Positions 7,625-14,247 of a DNA stretch of 41,911 nucleotides are shown here, piece by piece. The stretch is from a virus. Each line of letters starts with the position of its first letter. The first letter of the stretch is position 1. The stretch lies in IMG/VR virus record IMGVR_UViG_3300036857_000157, positions 1 to 41,911 of that record, one strand, 5' to 3'. A program made the position numbers and the translations under genes. A model generated the notes under the pieces. That model was not told where the DNA came from. It saw only the letters and a list, made by a program, of their open reading frames with translations, and ran no database searches.

Positions 7625-7845
7625 GCCGTCACCGGCTCGATGGCCGCGACATGCGCGGGGTTGAGAGTGACCGGCTCCGAACGGAACGCCACAGACTTGT
7701 GCCCCCTGAACGGGACGCCGGCCTCCATCGCTTCGTCTAGTTCGGTCACGTCGTCACAGACCCATATCTCACGGCCAGTGCGAAGCGTGACCTTGGCGGT
7801 AGGGCCGAAGCCGTTCGGCCCGCCAACGGCGGTGAGTTCCCTCAT
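7621..7845 (-). CDS. Hypothetical protein, 74 aa (small beta barrel-like)
   Basis: The predicted protein alternates short strands (AKVTLRTGREIWVCDD, VAFRSEPVTLNPAHVAAIEPV), suggesting a small SH3-like or beta-barrel fold. It has ATGA-type overlaps at both ends (stop at 7621, and start within the stop of the 7842 gene). Function is unknown. Confidence 0.7.
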   Translation of the reverse strand: MRELTAVGGPNGFGPTAKVTLRTGREIWVCDDVTELDEAMEAGVPFRGHKSVAFRSEPVTLNPAHVAAIEPVTA

Positions 7846-8126
7846 GTGCGCGGTCCCCCGATGAGTTCGGCAACTCGCACCTTGATAGCCATGCGCTCCG
7901 TGTCGGTCGTGGGAATCGCGCCAATCTTCGCGTTCGTTTCCTCCGCGATGGAGCGCGCGGCAGCGTCGGCAACGCGGCTAAGCGGTGCAACGTCCGGACC
8001 CCGTTGGAGTCGGACAACCTCTTGCGCGAGCGCGACGACTTCGGACATGTCGAGCGTGCGCCCGTTGTCGAGCGCATCCGCTACTAGGTCGACGTGCGGA
8101 TTCACGCCGCGTTCGATGACGGCCAT
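7842..8126 (-). CDS. Hypothetical helical protein, 94 aa
   Basis: ATG at 8124-8126 overlaps the stop of the secreted-protein gene (TAATG), with GACGGGG upstream. The protein is mostly helical (VALAQEVVRLQRG, DAAARSIAEETNAKIG, ERMAIKVRVAELIGG). The coupling places it in the same transcript as the secreted protein, but no function can be assigned. Confidence 0.7.
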   Translation of the reverse strand: MAVIERGVNPHVDLVADALDNGRTLDMSEVVALAQEVVRLQRGPDVAPLSRVADAAARSIAEETNAKIGAIPTTDTERMAIKVRVAELIGGPRT

Positions 8127-8545
8127 TACGATGCCCCGTCGAACGTCACGCGCTCGCGCCCGTGGGTGGCCGTGAACTTGGCATACGGATCTTCGTTGGC
8201 GTCGTTGGCCATGCGGTAGCTGATACGCCACGTCCCGCCATCCCAACGCGCGCCTCCGATGTGGACCTTGGTCGGGATGCGGCCGGAGTGATTGCCCGCG
8301 TAGACCTGGACCATTCCGCCGATGGACTCCGCGACCAAGCAGCGCGGCGCATAGCCGTCCGTCTTGCGCGGGAGGTTGATGGCACGGAGGTTGTAGATGA
8401 CCGGGAACGTGTTCCGGTCGATGCCGCCGTACGTCTTGCCGTCGCACTTCACGACCGGCGTTGCAGCGGAGGCGTTGCCGGCGAGCATGGCTCCGGCCAG
8501 TATGGCGGCGCTCACAAGCGCGAGCGCCAACAGTCGAATGTTCAT
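8126..8545 (-). CDS. Secreted protein with signal peptide, 139 aa
   Basis: ATG follows TTAGGAGACCCAA. Residues 1-28 form a Sec signal (short basic start, then a long Leu/Ala/Ile core, then an AxA-type end at NASA-A), so the mature protein of about 110 residues would be exported. The mature part has two cysteines (VKCDGKTYGGID and PRCLVAES), which could form a disulfide, and a VHIGGARWDGGTWRISY strand pair. It is encoded among leftward genes beside the integrase. Secretion from a prophage could alter the envelope or block superinfection, but this is inference. No enzyme motif is seen. Confidence 0.82.
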   Translation of the reverse strand: MNIRLLALALVSAAILAGAMLAGNASAATPVVKCDGKTYGGIDRNTFPVIYNLRAINLPRKTDGYAPRCLVAESIGGMVQVYAGNHSGRIPTKVHIGGARWDGGTWRISYRMANDANEDPYAKFTATHGRERVTFDGAS

Positions 8546-8573
8546 TTGGGTCTCCTAACAGGTTGGTGTCTCG

Positions 8574-8777
8574 TCAGGCGTGGCTACCAATGCCACGCGT
8601 CGGAGGCGACATGTCGTCATCCTCCGATTCGTCTTCCTGTTCGTCTAGGAATTTCCAAGCCGCTTCCTCATCGGGGAAGCGGAACGTCTGCGCGCCGTTG
8701 GGCGTCCGCAACGTGACCAACCAATCCGGTCGGTTGCGCCGCCCAACCTGTCGCGCGTCGATGTAGGGAGCGCTCAT
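8574..8777 (-). CDS. Small acidic-tailed protein, 67 aa
   Basis: The start ATG (8775-8777) overlaps the stop of the neighbouring gene. Residues 17-47 resemble a compact strand-strand-helix unit (DWLVTLRTPNGAQTFRFPD then EEAAWKFLDEQ), ending in an acidic tail. It is a typical small phage protein of unknown role. Confidence 0.7.
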   Translation of the reverse strand: MSAPYIDARQVGRRNRPDWLVTLRTPNGAQTFRFPDEEAAWKFLDEQEDESEDDDMSPPTRGIGSHA

Positions 8778-8983
8778 TCCCAACCCTCCGCCGCGCACTC
8801 TGCGCAGAAATCGCCAGAGTGACGAGCGGACCATTTGGCGTCCGCTAGCGTCCGGTCGTTGACCCCATCGCCGTGAATGCATGTTGTCCGATACTTCACG
8901 GACGAACCGTGCGATGGGGAGTAGCGCACGACCGCGCCCGTGCGCGGAGCCGTGAAAATGACTTCCCCCGGAGCGCGCCTCAT
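8774..8983 (-). CDS. Small protein with Cys/His pair, 69 aa
   Basis: Start chosen at 8981-8983 because it forms ATGA with the upstream gene; an in-frame start farther out is less likely. CIHGDG (about 35) and FCAECAAEG (about 58) provide three cysteines and a histidine that could bind zinc. Function is unknown. Confidence 0.68.
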   Translation of the reverse strand: MRRAPGEVIFTAPRTGAVVRYSPSHGSSVKYRTTCIHGDGVNDRTLADAKWSARHSGDFCAECAAEGWE

Positions 8984-9240
8984 CAGAACGGAATGTCGTC
9001 GGGGTTGAACGGAGCCCATCGCACAACCTGGACCAACGCGCGCTCTGCGCTGTAGGCGTCGATGATGCGGCGCGCTGCCGCGTAGTCCGGGTCATCCGCG
9101 ATGCGGTACCCGTTGTAGAACGTCATGGCGTCGTAAGGGTCGAACCCCATAGACACGGCACCCATGCCGAACTCGGCGCGCTGCTCGCCTTCGGCCTCAT
9201 GTGCGCGGTCAACGTACTCGATTGCTTCGTCAATGGTCAT
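8983..9240 (-). CDS. Hypothetical protein, 85 aa, with conserved start sequence
   Basis: Starts at the second copy of the start-associated sequence. The protein is acidic, with helices at both ends (MTIDEAIEYVDRAHEAEGEQ, AAARRIIDAYSAERALVQVV) and a central GFDPYDAMTFYNGYRIAD segment. It heads a run of four overlapping small genes (9240 to 8126 or beyond). No family is recognised. Confidence 0.75.
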   Translation of the reverse strand: MTIDEAIEYVDRAHEAEGEQRAEFGMGAVSMGFDPYDAMTFYNGYRIADDPDYAAARRIIDAYSAERALVQVVRWAPFNPDDIPF

Positions 9241-9258
9241 CGCAAGGACCCTTTCGGT
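9241..9258 (-). promoter_or_regulatory. Start-associated sequence
   Basis: Minus-strand ACCGAAAGGGTCCTTGCG directly before ATG. This copy ends in GCG rather than GCA. Confidence 0.85.
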
Positions 9259-9262
9259 TGGA

Positions 9263-9511
9263 TTAGATGGCGTCGTCTGCGGCGCGCTGAATGCGCCCCG
9301 CTGCCGCTTCGTAGGTTGCGGCGGTTGTACGGAGCCAACGCCGATGGTCGGCGTTGTGCGGTCCCGCGTTCTGCCGAAGCTTCGCGGCGCGGCGATTCTC
9401 GCGGGCCATGAGGTAGAGACCCGCTGCCGCGTCGATGGCGTCGGAGCGCTCGATGGCGACCGGGTTACGGTCGGCTTCGGGGTGGCGCTGGCTGGTCGTG
9501 TAGTTGGTCAT
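9263..9511 (-). CDS. Hypothetical helical protein, 82 aa
   Basis: Start taken as ATG 9509-9511, with GGGGTG 7 bases upstream; GTG 9518-9520 is an alternative that overlaps the upstream gene. The sequence is strongly helical and alanine-rich (IDAAAGLYLMARENRRAAKL, TAATYEAAAGRIQRAAD). It follows the 79-residue gene with a 3-base overlap (stop-start). Unknown function. Confidence 0.68.
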   Translation of the reverse strand: MTNYTTSQRHPEADRNPVAIERSDAIDAAAGLYLMARENRRAAKLRQNAGPHNADHRRWLRTTAATYEAAAGRIQRAADDAI

Positions 9512-9513
9512 CG

Positions 9514-9753
9514 TCAGCACCCCGCGTAAACGGCGTCGGTAATGTCGATGGCCGCAACGTCGGGGTAGGCGTCGAGCATGTCCCCGATGTACCGTTGCAC
9601 GTCGGCGGAGTCGTAACGGTCCATCGTGTCGTAATGGTCTCCGGAGAGACCGGCGACGACGGACCGCGCGCCGCGCTCGATTGCGTCGAACTCAGCGGCG
9701 GTAAGGCAGCGCTCATTAGCGCTCATCGGCTCTGAGGTTGCGTCGGTATTCAT
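9514..9753 (-). CDS. Hypothetical acidic protein, 79 aa, with conserved start sequence
   Basis: Preceded by the third copy of the start-associated sequence, one T shorter than the others. The protein is acidic, with likely helices ERCLTAAEFDAIERGARSVV and DVQRYIGDMLDAYPDVAAID. Such small acidic proteins are frequent among phage host-takeover or DNA-mimic factors, but nothing specific supports that here. Confidence 0.72.
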   Translation of the reverse strand: MNTDATSEPMSANERCLTAAEFDAIERGARSVVAGLSGDHYDTMDRYDSADVQRYIGDMLDAYPDVAAIDITDAVYAGC

Positions 9754-9770
9754 TGCAAGGACCCTTCGTT
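9754..9770 (-). promoter_or_regulatory. Start-associated sequence (variant)
   Basis: Minus-strand AACGAAGGGTCCTTGCA before ATG. One A is missing from the GAAAGG element. Confidence 0.8.
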
Positions 9771-9794
9771 GTTGGTTGGTACTGCATGAGCGGC

Positions 9795-9833
9795 CGGGTA
9801 TCGAAACCCGCGAAGCGCCAATTCGCGCCGCTT
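9795..9833. terminator. Tandem small hairpins between two leftward genes
   Basis: CGGGT/ACCCG (9795-9799 with 9806-9810) and AAGCG/CGCTT (9813-9817 with 9829-9833) form two hairpins just after the stop of the 76-residue gene and before the next start. They probably form a weak terminator or an mRNA processing or stability element. Confidence 0.45.
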
Positions 9834-9837
9834 GGTT

Positions 9838-10068
9838 CTAGTCCAGCGATGCAGCCATCGCCCGGAGGCGCGCGGCGCGCTCCGGGTCGGACTGCTCGAC
9901 CAGCCCCGCAAGGATGGTCTGTTGCAGCGCGCAGTACGCCTCAAGGACGCGCACGCGCCCCCAACGGCCGGTCGCAATCGCATCGCCCATAGCGGCATCG
10001 CGCCGATGGCCGAAGTCCGTAAGCTTGCGCTCGACGTTGGCGATGATGGGGTCGGGATGGTTGGTCAT
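9838..10068 (-). CDS. Hypothetical helical protein, 76 aa, with conserved start sequence
   Basis: Preceded by the fourth start-associated sequence. Almost entirely helical (IIANVERKLTDFGHRRDAA, RVRVLEAYCALQQTILAGLV, PERAARLRAMAAS), without cysteine pairs or membrane segments. Tandem hairpins follow its stop. Unknown function. Confidence 0.72.
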   Translation of the reverse strand: MTNHPDPIIANVERKLTDFGHRRDAAMGDAIATGRWGRVRVLEAYCALQQTILAGLVEQSDPERAARLRAMAASLD

Positions 10069-10086
10069 TGCAAGGACCCTTTCGGT
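10069..10086 (-). promoter_or_regulatory. Start-associated sequence
   Basis: Minus-strand ACCGAAAGGGTCCTTGCA directly before ATG, identical to the int copy. Confidence 0.87.
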
Positions 10087-10098
10087 TGGGGTTGGGGG

Positions 10099-10437
10099 TC
10101 ACCCGTAGATGGAGACCCAATCGGTGTCGTTGAGGTTGCGGGACTCGACGTAGCTGCGCGACGTAAGTCCATGCTCGATGGCGTCGTTCGCGCGGACCTG
10201 CAAGTCCACCGCGCCGGCATCGGCCATGGCCCAATTCAGCGCCGTGTAAAGCTGGTCATCCGCCGCTGCCTTTGCGTCGGCAACGCCGTGGTAGTAGACC
10301 ATGCCGTCATCATCGAGCAGCCGGAACGTGAAGGTCTCACCCTCAAGCGGTGCCTTCGTGCCGAAGCCGACTCGCGAGGGGCAATCGTCGGTGCCAAACT
10401 CCTGCGCGAGGTAATCGCGGTCAATCTTCCAAGCCAT
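10099..10437 (-). CDS. Hypothetical protein, 112 aa, first gene of the leftward int-side array
   Basis: Carries the fifth start-associated sequence and is the first gene downstream of the AT-rich region at 10611-10680. It appears as a mixed alpha/beta domain (EGETFTFRLLDDDGMVYYHG, then an alanine-rich helix AKAAADDQLYTALNWAM). It may be the first cistron of the transcript that runs to int. No family is recognised. Confidence 0.75.
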   Translation of the reverse strand: MAWKIDRDYLAQEFGTDDCPSRVGFGTKAPLEGETFTFRLLDDDGMVYYHGVADAKAAADDQLYTALNWAMADAGAVDLQVRANDAIEHGLTSRSYVESRNLNDTDWVSIYG

Positions 10438-10455
10438 TGCAAGGACCCTTTCCGT
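10438..10455 (-). promoter_or_regulatory. Start-associated sequence (variant)
   Basis: Minus-strand ACGGAAAGGGTCCTTGCA directly before ATG; one base differs from the int copy. Confidence 0.85.
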
Positions 10456-10563
10456 TTCGTGGCGACTCTTTCAGGATGGGGTGCCAATCCCCATCGACGG
10501 TTCTCCCTCCGGCTGTTCGACGCCGTGCCGTTCCTTCGGGCCGGTTGACATTGAGGGTCGCTT

Positions 10564-10599
10564 CCCCGGCTCCCGAACCCGGTTCCCATGTCTCCGGGG
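10564..10599. terminator. Hairpin downstream of the 65-aa leftward gene
   Basis: CCCCGG (10564-10569) can pair with CCGGGG (10594-10599), with a GAACCCGGTTC palindrome inside the loop. It lies in the roughly 300-base gap between two leftward units and could terminate transcription from 11.1 kb. Confidence 0.4.
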
Positions 10600-10604
10600 G
10601 GTTC

Positions 10605-10680
10605 GCTCTGTGTGCTACGCACACTGTACTACATATATCGACAGCCGTGGACACGACTGTAGGGTAAAAGTAGTAGTGGG
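10605..10680 (-). promoter_or_regulatory. AT-rich probable promoter for the leftward array
   Basis: This is the most AT-rich patch in the 10438-10733 gap. On the minus strand it has GATATATGTAGTACAGT, with TAGTAC or TACAGT as possible -10 boxes and no good -35. GTGTGC-TAC-GCACAC (10610-10624) is a perfect dyad, and TTTTACCC at 10662-10669 matches a half of the operator described elsewhere in this window. Confidence 0.45.
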
Positions 10681-10733
10681 CGCGTAGCCGCTCTATGTCC
10701 CACGGGCGCGCCACGCGCGCGCACGCGAGGGGG

Positions 10734-10931
10734 CTACAGGCGTGAGAGGGTGCGGTCGCGCTGCCGGCGCTTGCGCGTTGCGTGGCGCTTGAGCATGGCG
10801 CGATGCGCGGGCGCGAGCACACGCGCGCCGACGATGGGGTGGACGGGGCAGCGGCGCGAGCGCGTGCCCATCTTCACGTCGGGGCGCGTGTGGAGCGCTC
10901 CGCCGACCGATCCGTAAGACGCGCGCGTCAC
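10734..10931 (-). CDS. Small basic protein, 65 aa
   Basis: GTG start at 10929-10931 overlaps the stop of the 51-residue gene (GTGA). The protein is very basic, with a short CPVHPIVGARVLAPAHR segment and a C-terminal Arg/Lys tract (MLKRHATRKRRQRDR), consistent with nucleic-acid binding. A similar RCPxH-plus-HR layout recurs in small phage proteins. Assignment rests on composition and overlap only. Confidence 0.55.
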   Translation of the reverse strand: MTRASYGSVGGALHTRPDVKMGTRSRRCPVHPIVGARVLAPAHRAMLKRHATRKRRQRDRTLSRL

Positions 10932-11083
10932 GCGTGCCCCTTCGTCTTGAGCGCCGGCACGTCGTGCGCCTCCGCGCACGCGGCCATCGCGGCGGCGTGT
11001 TGCGCCATCGCGGCGGACATTTCCTTGGCGGCAGCGATGAGGCGAGCATTGGCCCGCTCAAGCGCGCGAGTAGGGCGGTCCAT
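10928..11083 (-). CDS. Small helical protein, 51 aa, possibly leaderless
   Basis: ATG at 11081-11083. No ribosome site is seen. Instead, TAAAGT lies 11 bases upstream inside the dyad at 11096-11113, so the transcript could begin at or just before the start codon. The protein is a single alanine/methionine-rich helix (RALERANARLIAAAKEMSAA). Short and of unknown function. Confidence 0.55.
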   Translation of the reverse strand: MDRPTRALERANARLIAAAKEMSAAMAQHAAAMAACAEAHDVPALKTKGHA

Positions 11084-11095
11084 GATGGCGCACAC

Positions 11096-11113
11096 TTTAC
11101 CCGTATGGGTCAA
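11096..11113. promoter_or_regulatory. Dyad operator A overlapping a leftward promoter
   Basis: Plus-strand TTTACCCGTATGGGTCAA is an imperfect palindrome centred on GTAT. Its minus-strand form contains the -10-like TAAAGT for the 51-residue gene. The same dyad appears at 11549, 40588 and 40642. Confidence 0.65.
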
Positions 11114-11253
11114 GCGCCGGAGCGCGACTGCCCCATCGCTGTACGCGCCCCGGCGGTTGATCCTCGCACACGGGTGCGCGCGACGCGTGCCCACATCCCC
11201 AGCATCAACGCCGCGCGCTGCCCGTTTCCTCCCTCAAGCGCGACGGTTGGGGG

Positions 11254-11505
11254 TCACCCGCCGGCCATCGGAGCCACGATGATGGTTTCGCGCGGCGCGG
11301 TCTCCGGGTCGAACCCGGCGCGCACGTCGGCGCGGGGCATGTCCGTGAGCGTTTCCCCGTTGTAGAACATGAGCCCGTCGCGCGCCGACGCCGACCAAAT
11401 GGCTTCGCACCGCGCGATGGACTCCGGCCTCTCCGTGTCCCACGACAGGCGGTTGGGTCCGACCAGCCGCGCGGCTCCGCCGCGCAGCGAAAGCGTGCCG
11501 TTCAC
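11254..11505 (-). CDS. Hypothetical protein, 83 aa
   Basis: GTG start at 11503-11505 with a strong ribosome site (TAGGAGGTAG). Central DGLMFYNGETLTDMPRADVR and an ending ETIIVAPMAGG suggest a small alpha/beta protein. It is the first gene of the leftward region and is transcribed from a well-formed promoter (11547-11575) overlapped by operator B. Unknown function. Confidence 0.72.
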   Translation of the reverse strand: MNGTLSLRGGAARLVGPNRLSWDTERPESIARCEAIWSASARDGLMFYNGETLTDMPRADVRAGFDPETAPRETIIVAPMAGG

Positions 11506-11546
11506 GTCGCCTACCTCCTAGAGTCCGCTTGGACCGAACGGCTCAC

Positions 11547-11575
11547 GGTTTACCCCTATGGGCCAACGTACGCAA
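11547..11575 (-). promoter_or_regulatory. Leftward promoter with dyad operator B
   Basis: On the minus strand TTGCGT (11570-11575), a 17-base spacer and TAAACC (11547-11552) make a plausible sigma-70-type promoter. Operator TTTACCCCTATGGGCCAA (plus strand, 11549-11566) covers the -10 and most of the spacer. The plus strand over 11529-11556 (TTGGAC, 16 bases, TACCCC) may be a facing promoter. Confidence 0.65.
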
Positions 11576-11631
11576 GGGGCCAGCGTCTTTGCACGGGTTC
11601 TCGCTGGTAGGTTGGACAAAGACCCCTCACG

Positions 11632-11660
11632 TTGCAGGATTGACCCATGTTGGTTAGAAC
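11632..11660 (+). promoter_or_regulatory. Rightward promoter before the 178-aa regulator
   Basis: TTGCAG (11632-11637), 17 bases, TAGAAC (11655-11660). The spacer contains TTGACCCAT, which matches half of the dyad operator. The ATG of the gene lies 45 bases beyond. Confidence 0.5.
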
Positions 11661-11704
11661 TACGGCGCATCGGGCACACGCACATGCCGGACGGAGGTAG
11701 GGAC

Positions 11705-12241
11705 ATGGTGCTCAGGAACGGAACGTCGGTCATCGACCAAGCGCGGGTGCTGCTCGCGGCGGCGCGAGCCGAAGCCGGGGAACTCGACGCCGAGCGCCAA
11801 GCGCTCATCGCGGACCGCGAGCGCGAGATTGCAGAAGTGCGCGAGCGCTTCGGGGAGCGCCTTCGCGCGCTCGATGAACGGCGCAAGCTGGCTGGCCGGC
11901 TCGAATACGCGCTGGACCCCAACGCGTCGCGCGGAGGGCCGAAACGCAAGCGGACACCGAAGCCGGGGACTGACGAACGGAAGCCGCGTGCGTGGACCCC
12001 GGCGCAAGACAAGCTGGACGGCATCATCCGGGCCATCGCGGCCGGCGAGGCGAACACGGTCACGTCGATTGCCGAAGTGCTCGACGTGTCGCACACGACC
12101 GTGAAATACGGACTCGACGCGATGCGCGAAACCGGCCTCATCCGGCTTGCCGGCCAGAACGACAATTCGGCAGCGTTGTGGGCGCTCACGCGCGAGGGGG
12201 TCGCCCGCGCGGATGAACTCAATGGCGTGGGTGCGGTCTAG
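11705..12241 (+). CDS. Coiled-coil plus winged-helix DNA-binding protein
   Basis: Encodes 178 residues from ATG 11705, fixed by GGAGGTAGGG immediately upstream. Residues 10-65 form a heptad-rich coiled coil (AAARAEAGELDAERQALIAD). A basic linker with RGGPKRKRTPKPG follows, then a helix-turn-helix (TSIAEVLDVSHTTVKYGLDA) and a wing (LWALTREGV). It is likely a dimeric transcription regulator that opens the rightward middle region. It diverges from the 83-residue leftward gene, and operator B lies between them. Confidence 0.78.
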   Translation: MVLRNGTSVIDQARVLLAAARAEAGELDAERQALIADREREIAEVRERFGERLRALDERRKLAGRLEYALDPNASRGGPKRKRTPKPGTDERKPRAWTPAQDKLDGIIRAIAAGEANTVTSIAEVLDVSHTTVKYGLDAMRETGLIRLAGQNDNSAALWALTREGVARADELNGVGAV

Positions 12242-12243
12242 CC

Positions 12244-12666
12244 ATGGCGTCGCTCAAGCTTGAGGATTTCAGCGACCGTGAGTTGCTGTACGCGTTGGAG
12301 GACTACGCCGACGCGGACGGCTTGGTCTCAACGCAAGCGCTCGCGGAGGGGTTGGGTCTCAGGGCGCTCAAGCATCCGGTGCAGTCCATCGCGGTGCGCT
12401 TGTCGTGGCTCAAGCGCTACGGTGTCGTGCAGAGGGACGTGGAGACCGGTCGTTGGGGTCTCACGTCCGTGGGGGAGGGCATCATGCACGGACGCCTCAG
12501 CGGCGCGCAATCGCGCCTATTGGAGAACGTGGACCCGGACAACCTGTTTGCGGTTGTGCATGCGGTGGGTGGCCACCTGGGGCGCGCTCACCCCGAAGCC
12601 GCGACGATGGCCGCTAGGGAGTGGCGGTACAACCTAGCCGCACGGAAGCGCCGCAACGGGAGGTAA
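12244..12666 (+). CDS. Winged-helix protein, 140 aa
   Basis: Starts 3 bases after the preceding regulator. Residues 5-85 fit a winged helix: DRELLYALEDYADADG, then a recognition helix in HPVQSIAVRLSWLKRYGVV and a wing (RDVETGRWGLTSVGEGI). The C-terminus is helical and ends in a basic tail (ARKRRNGR). It is probably a second DNA-binding regulator in a small regulatory operon. The target is unknown. Confidence 0.75.
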   Translation: MASLKLEDFSDRELLYALEDYADADGLVSTQALAEGLGLRALKHPVQSIAVRLSWLKRYGVVQRDVETGRWGLTSVGEGIMHGRLSGAQSRLLENVDPDNLFAVVHAVGGHLGRAHPEAATMAAREWRYNLAARKRRNGR

Positions 12667-12729
12667 CGCGGTGGAGCCCGAGTACGGGGAGCTACCCCGA
12701 GTACAAGCAACCGCGAGGGAGGCGGGCGA

Positions 12730-13653
12730 ATGACAACGACCGTTGAAACCGCCGACGAACTCCGCGCACGCGCGGCGGGCCTTGACGAACGCGTCGAGGC
12801 GATGCGCGAGGAAGCGCGCGCGCTCGCATGCCAAGCCGCTGCCTATCGAGCGCAAGCGCGTGACATTGAGGCGCAGGAAGCCAAGACACGCATCGACCCG
12901 TTGTCCCGGCTCAATGGTCATCGCGAGCTAGGCGAAATGCTGGTCGAGATTTTGGACGCGTGCGATGAGCCGCAACCAATCTCGGCGTTGGTCGAGGTAC
13001 TAGGCGAGGATGGCAATACGCTTCGCCCGGTCCTTGAGCGATTGGCCGAACTCGGCGTTGTCGTGCGGACCGGCCTCAAGCGCGGGACGCGCTATCGACT
13101 GGCGCGAGAGGGCGAGGAAGTAGACGCGACCATTCCGCAGGGGCAGCGCTACGAAACGGCAGTACGCGACGCGGCGCGCGAACTCGGAACGTTCACGCTC
13201 GCGGAGCTACACGCCAAGGTGCCCGACATATCCGACCAAACCGTGACCCGTTGGTTGCGTGCGTGGACGGAGCAAGGCGTGCTCGATGTTGCCAAGGTGG
13301 GGACCACGAACGTCTACGCGTACGTGAAGCCGGATGGTCCGCAACCGACGCGCGCGCCGCGTTCGGACCCGAAGCCGTGGGAGCGCCCGAAGGATGCGCC
13401 CCCGATCCCGCAGCGTGGGCAAGCCGTCGAGGGCGCGGGGCGCTCGCGCAAGTTCGGCACGCACAAGGAACTCAACAAGCTTGCGCGTGAGGCAGCGCAA
13501 TTCGGCGTTGAGGTCAAACGGGCGGGCGGTGGGCACCTTCGGTGGATTCTGCCGGACGGACGTTGGGTGCAGAGTTCATCAACCCCTAGCGGCAACTCCA
13601 TGGTCATTACCCGCAAGAATCTTCGGGACCTAGGCGTTCCCGTCGCACCGTGA
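12730..13653 (+). CDS. Double winged-helix protein with HicA-like C-terminal domain
   Basis: Encodes 307 residues with ribosome site GGGAGGCGGG. Domain order: N-terminal coiled coil (10-55); winged helix 1 (ELGEMLVEILDACDEPQPIS, 66-127); winged helix 2 (TLAELHAKVPDISDQTVTRW, 142-200); a proline/charge-rich linker (200-240). Residues 245-305 follow the HicA mRNA-interferase layout, with a helix, VEVKRAGGGHLRWILPDG containing H269, SSSTPSG, and a last helix. HicA domains bind RNA and some cleave it; whether this one is active is unknown. No HicB-like antitoxin is adjacent. Confidence 0.72.
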   Translation: MTTTVETADELRARAAGLDERVEAMREEARALACQAAAYRAQARDIEAQEAKTRIDPLSRLNGHRELGEMLVEILDACDEPQPISALVEVLGEDGNTLRPVLERLAELGVVVRTGLKRGTRYRLAREGEEVDATIPQGQRYETAVRDAARELGTFTLAELHAKVPDISDQTVTRWLRAWTEQGVLDVAKVGTTNVYAYVKPDGPQPTRAPRSDPKPWERPKDAPPIPQRGQAVEGAGRSRKFGTHKELNKLAREAAQFGVEVKRAGGGHLRWILPDGRWVQSSSTPSGNSMVITRKNLRDLGVPVAP

Positions 13654-13657
13654 GGGC

Positions 13658-13969
13658 ATGAGCACATCGAGCGCCCCGATTGAATGGGTCCTAGTGTGCG
13701 TGGCGTTGCCCGCGTTCTACGCGGGACCGGACGTAACCGGCATGGCGTTGGAATGGTCCGACGTTGACGCTGAGGGTGGGCGCGGCGCGTCGGCGTTCAC
13801 GTTGGCACCCGAGCGCGCGCAACGCTTCCCCAATGCGGGAGCGGTCATGGAGGAATGGAAGCGGCAATCCACAGTGCGTCCGCTTCGCCACGATGGCAAG
13901 CCGAACCGGCCGCTATCGGCATTCACCATTTCTCCACGGAGGCTTGAGGAATGGACAGCCACGTTGTAA
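13658..13969 (+). CDS. Hypothetical protein, 103 aa
   Basis: ATG 13658 follows GTGAGGGC. Residues 8-35 are hydrophobic (IEWVLVCVALPAFYAG), but the stretch is short and broken, so a membrane segment is doubtful. The remainder contains an FTLAPERAQRFPNAGAVMEEW helix. Its 3' end overlaps the excisionase-like gene by 19 bases. No family is recognised. Confidence 0.65.
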   Translation: MSTSSAPIEWVLVCVALPAFYAGPDVTGMALEWSDVDAEGGRGASAFTLAPERAQRFPNAGAVMEEWKRQSTVRPLRHDGKPNRPLSAFTISPRRLEEWTATL

Positions 13970-14247
13970 GCGTGCGCGAGGCGGCGCGCCAGCTTGGCGT
14001 GCATGAGAACACGGTCCGCAATTGGATGGACGCCGGCACCATGGCGTATCGGACCGCCGGTTCATGGCGGCGTCCGTTGGTCTCCGAGGTTGCGCGACTC
14101 AAGGCGGACCCACCAGCCACGCGCGCACGGACGCGACTCGACGCGCTAGAGGAACGGCTAGAGCGGCTAGAGAACGTGGTTCGCACACTCCCCTACTTTG
14201 CGAGCAAGCTTGATGGCGAATCCGATTACACCGATTCAGGCGTTTGA
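13951..14247 (+). CDS. Excisionase-like MerR-type HTH protein with coiled coil
   Basis: Encodes 98 residues with GAGGA before ATG. Residues 5-50 are a classic excisionase-family HTH (VSVREAARQLGVHENTVRNW, then MAYRTAGSWRRPLVSEV), followed by a leucine-rich coiled coil (LDALEERLERLENVV) for oligomerisation. Family members act as DNA architectural or regulatory factors. In a phage with a serine integrase this is a candidate recombination directionality factor, though it lies about 6.6 kb from int and directionality factors of serine integrases are diverse. Confidence 0.78.
   Translation: MDSHVVSVREAARQLGVHENTVRNWMDAGTMAYRTAGSWRRPLVSEVARLKADPPATRARTRLDALEERLERLENVVRTLPYFASKLDGESDYTDSGV

Noticed and set aside
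9791-9840. Minus-strand GGGTTTCGATACCC resembling a tRNA T-arm
   Set aside because: The loop is 6 rather than 7 bases when the stem pairs, and no matching acceptor, D or anticodon arms could be built. It is better explained as a hairpin between genes.
11084-11253. Possible 31-codon leftward frame starting near 11192
   Set aside because: Very Arg/Ala/Gly-rich, with no family or overlap support; I see only operator A and non-coding sequence here.
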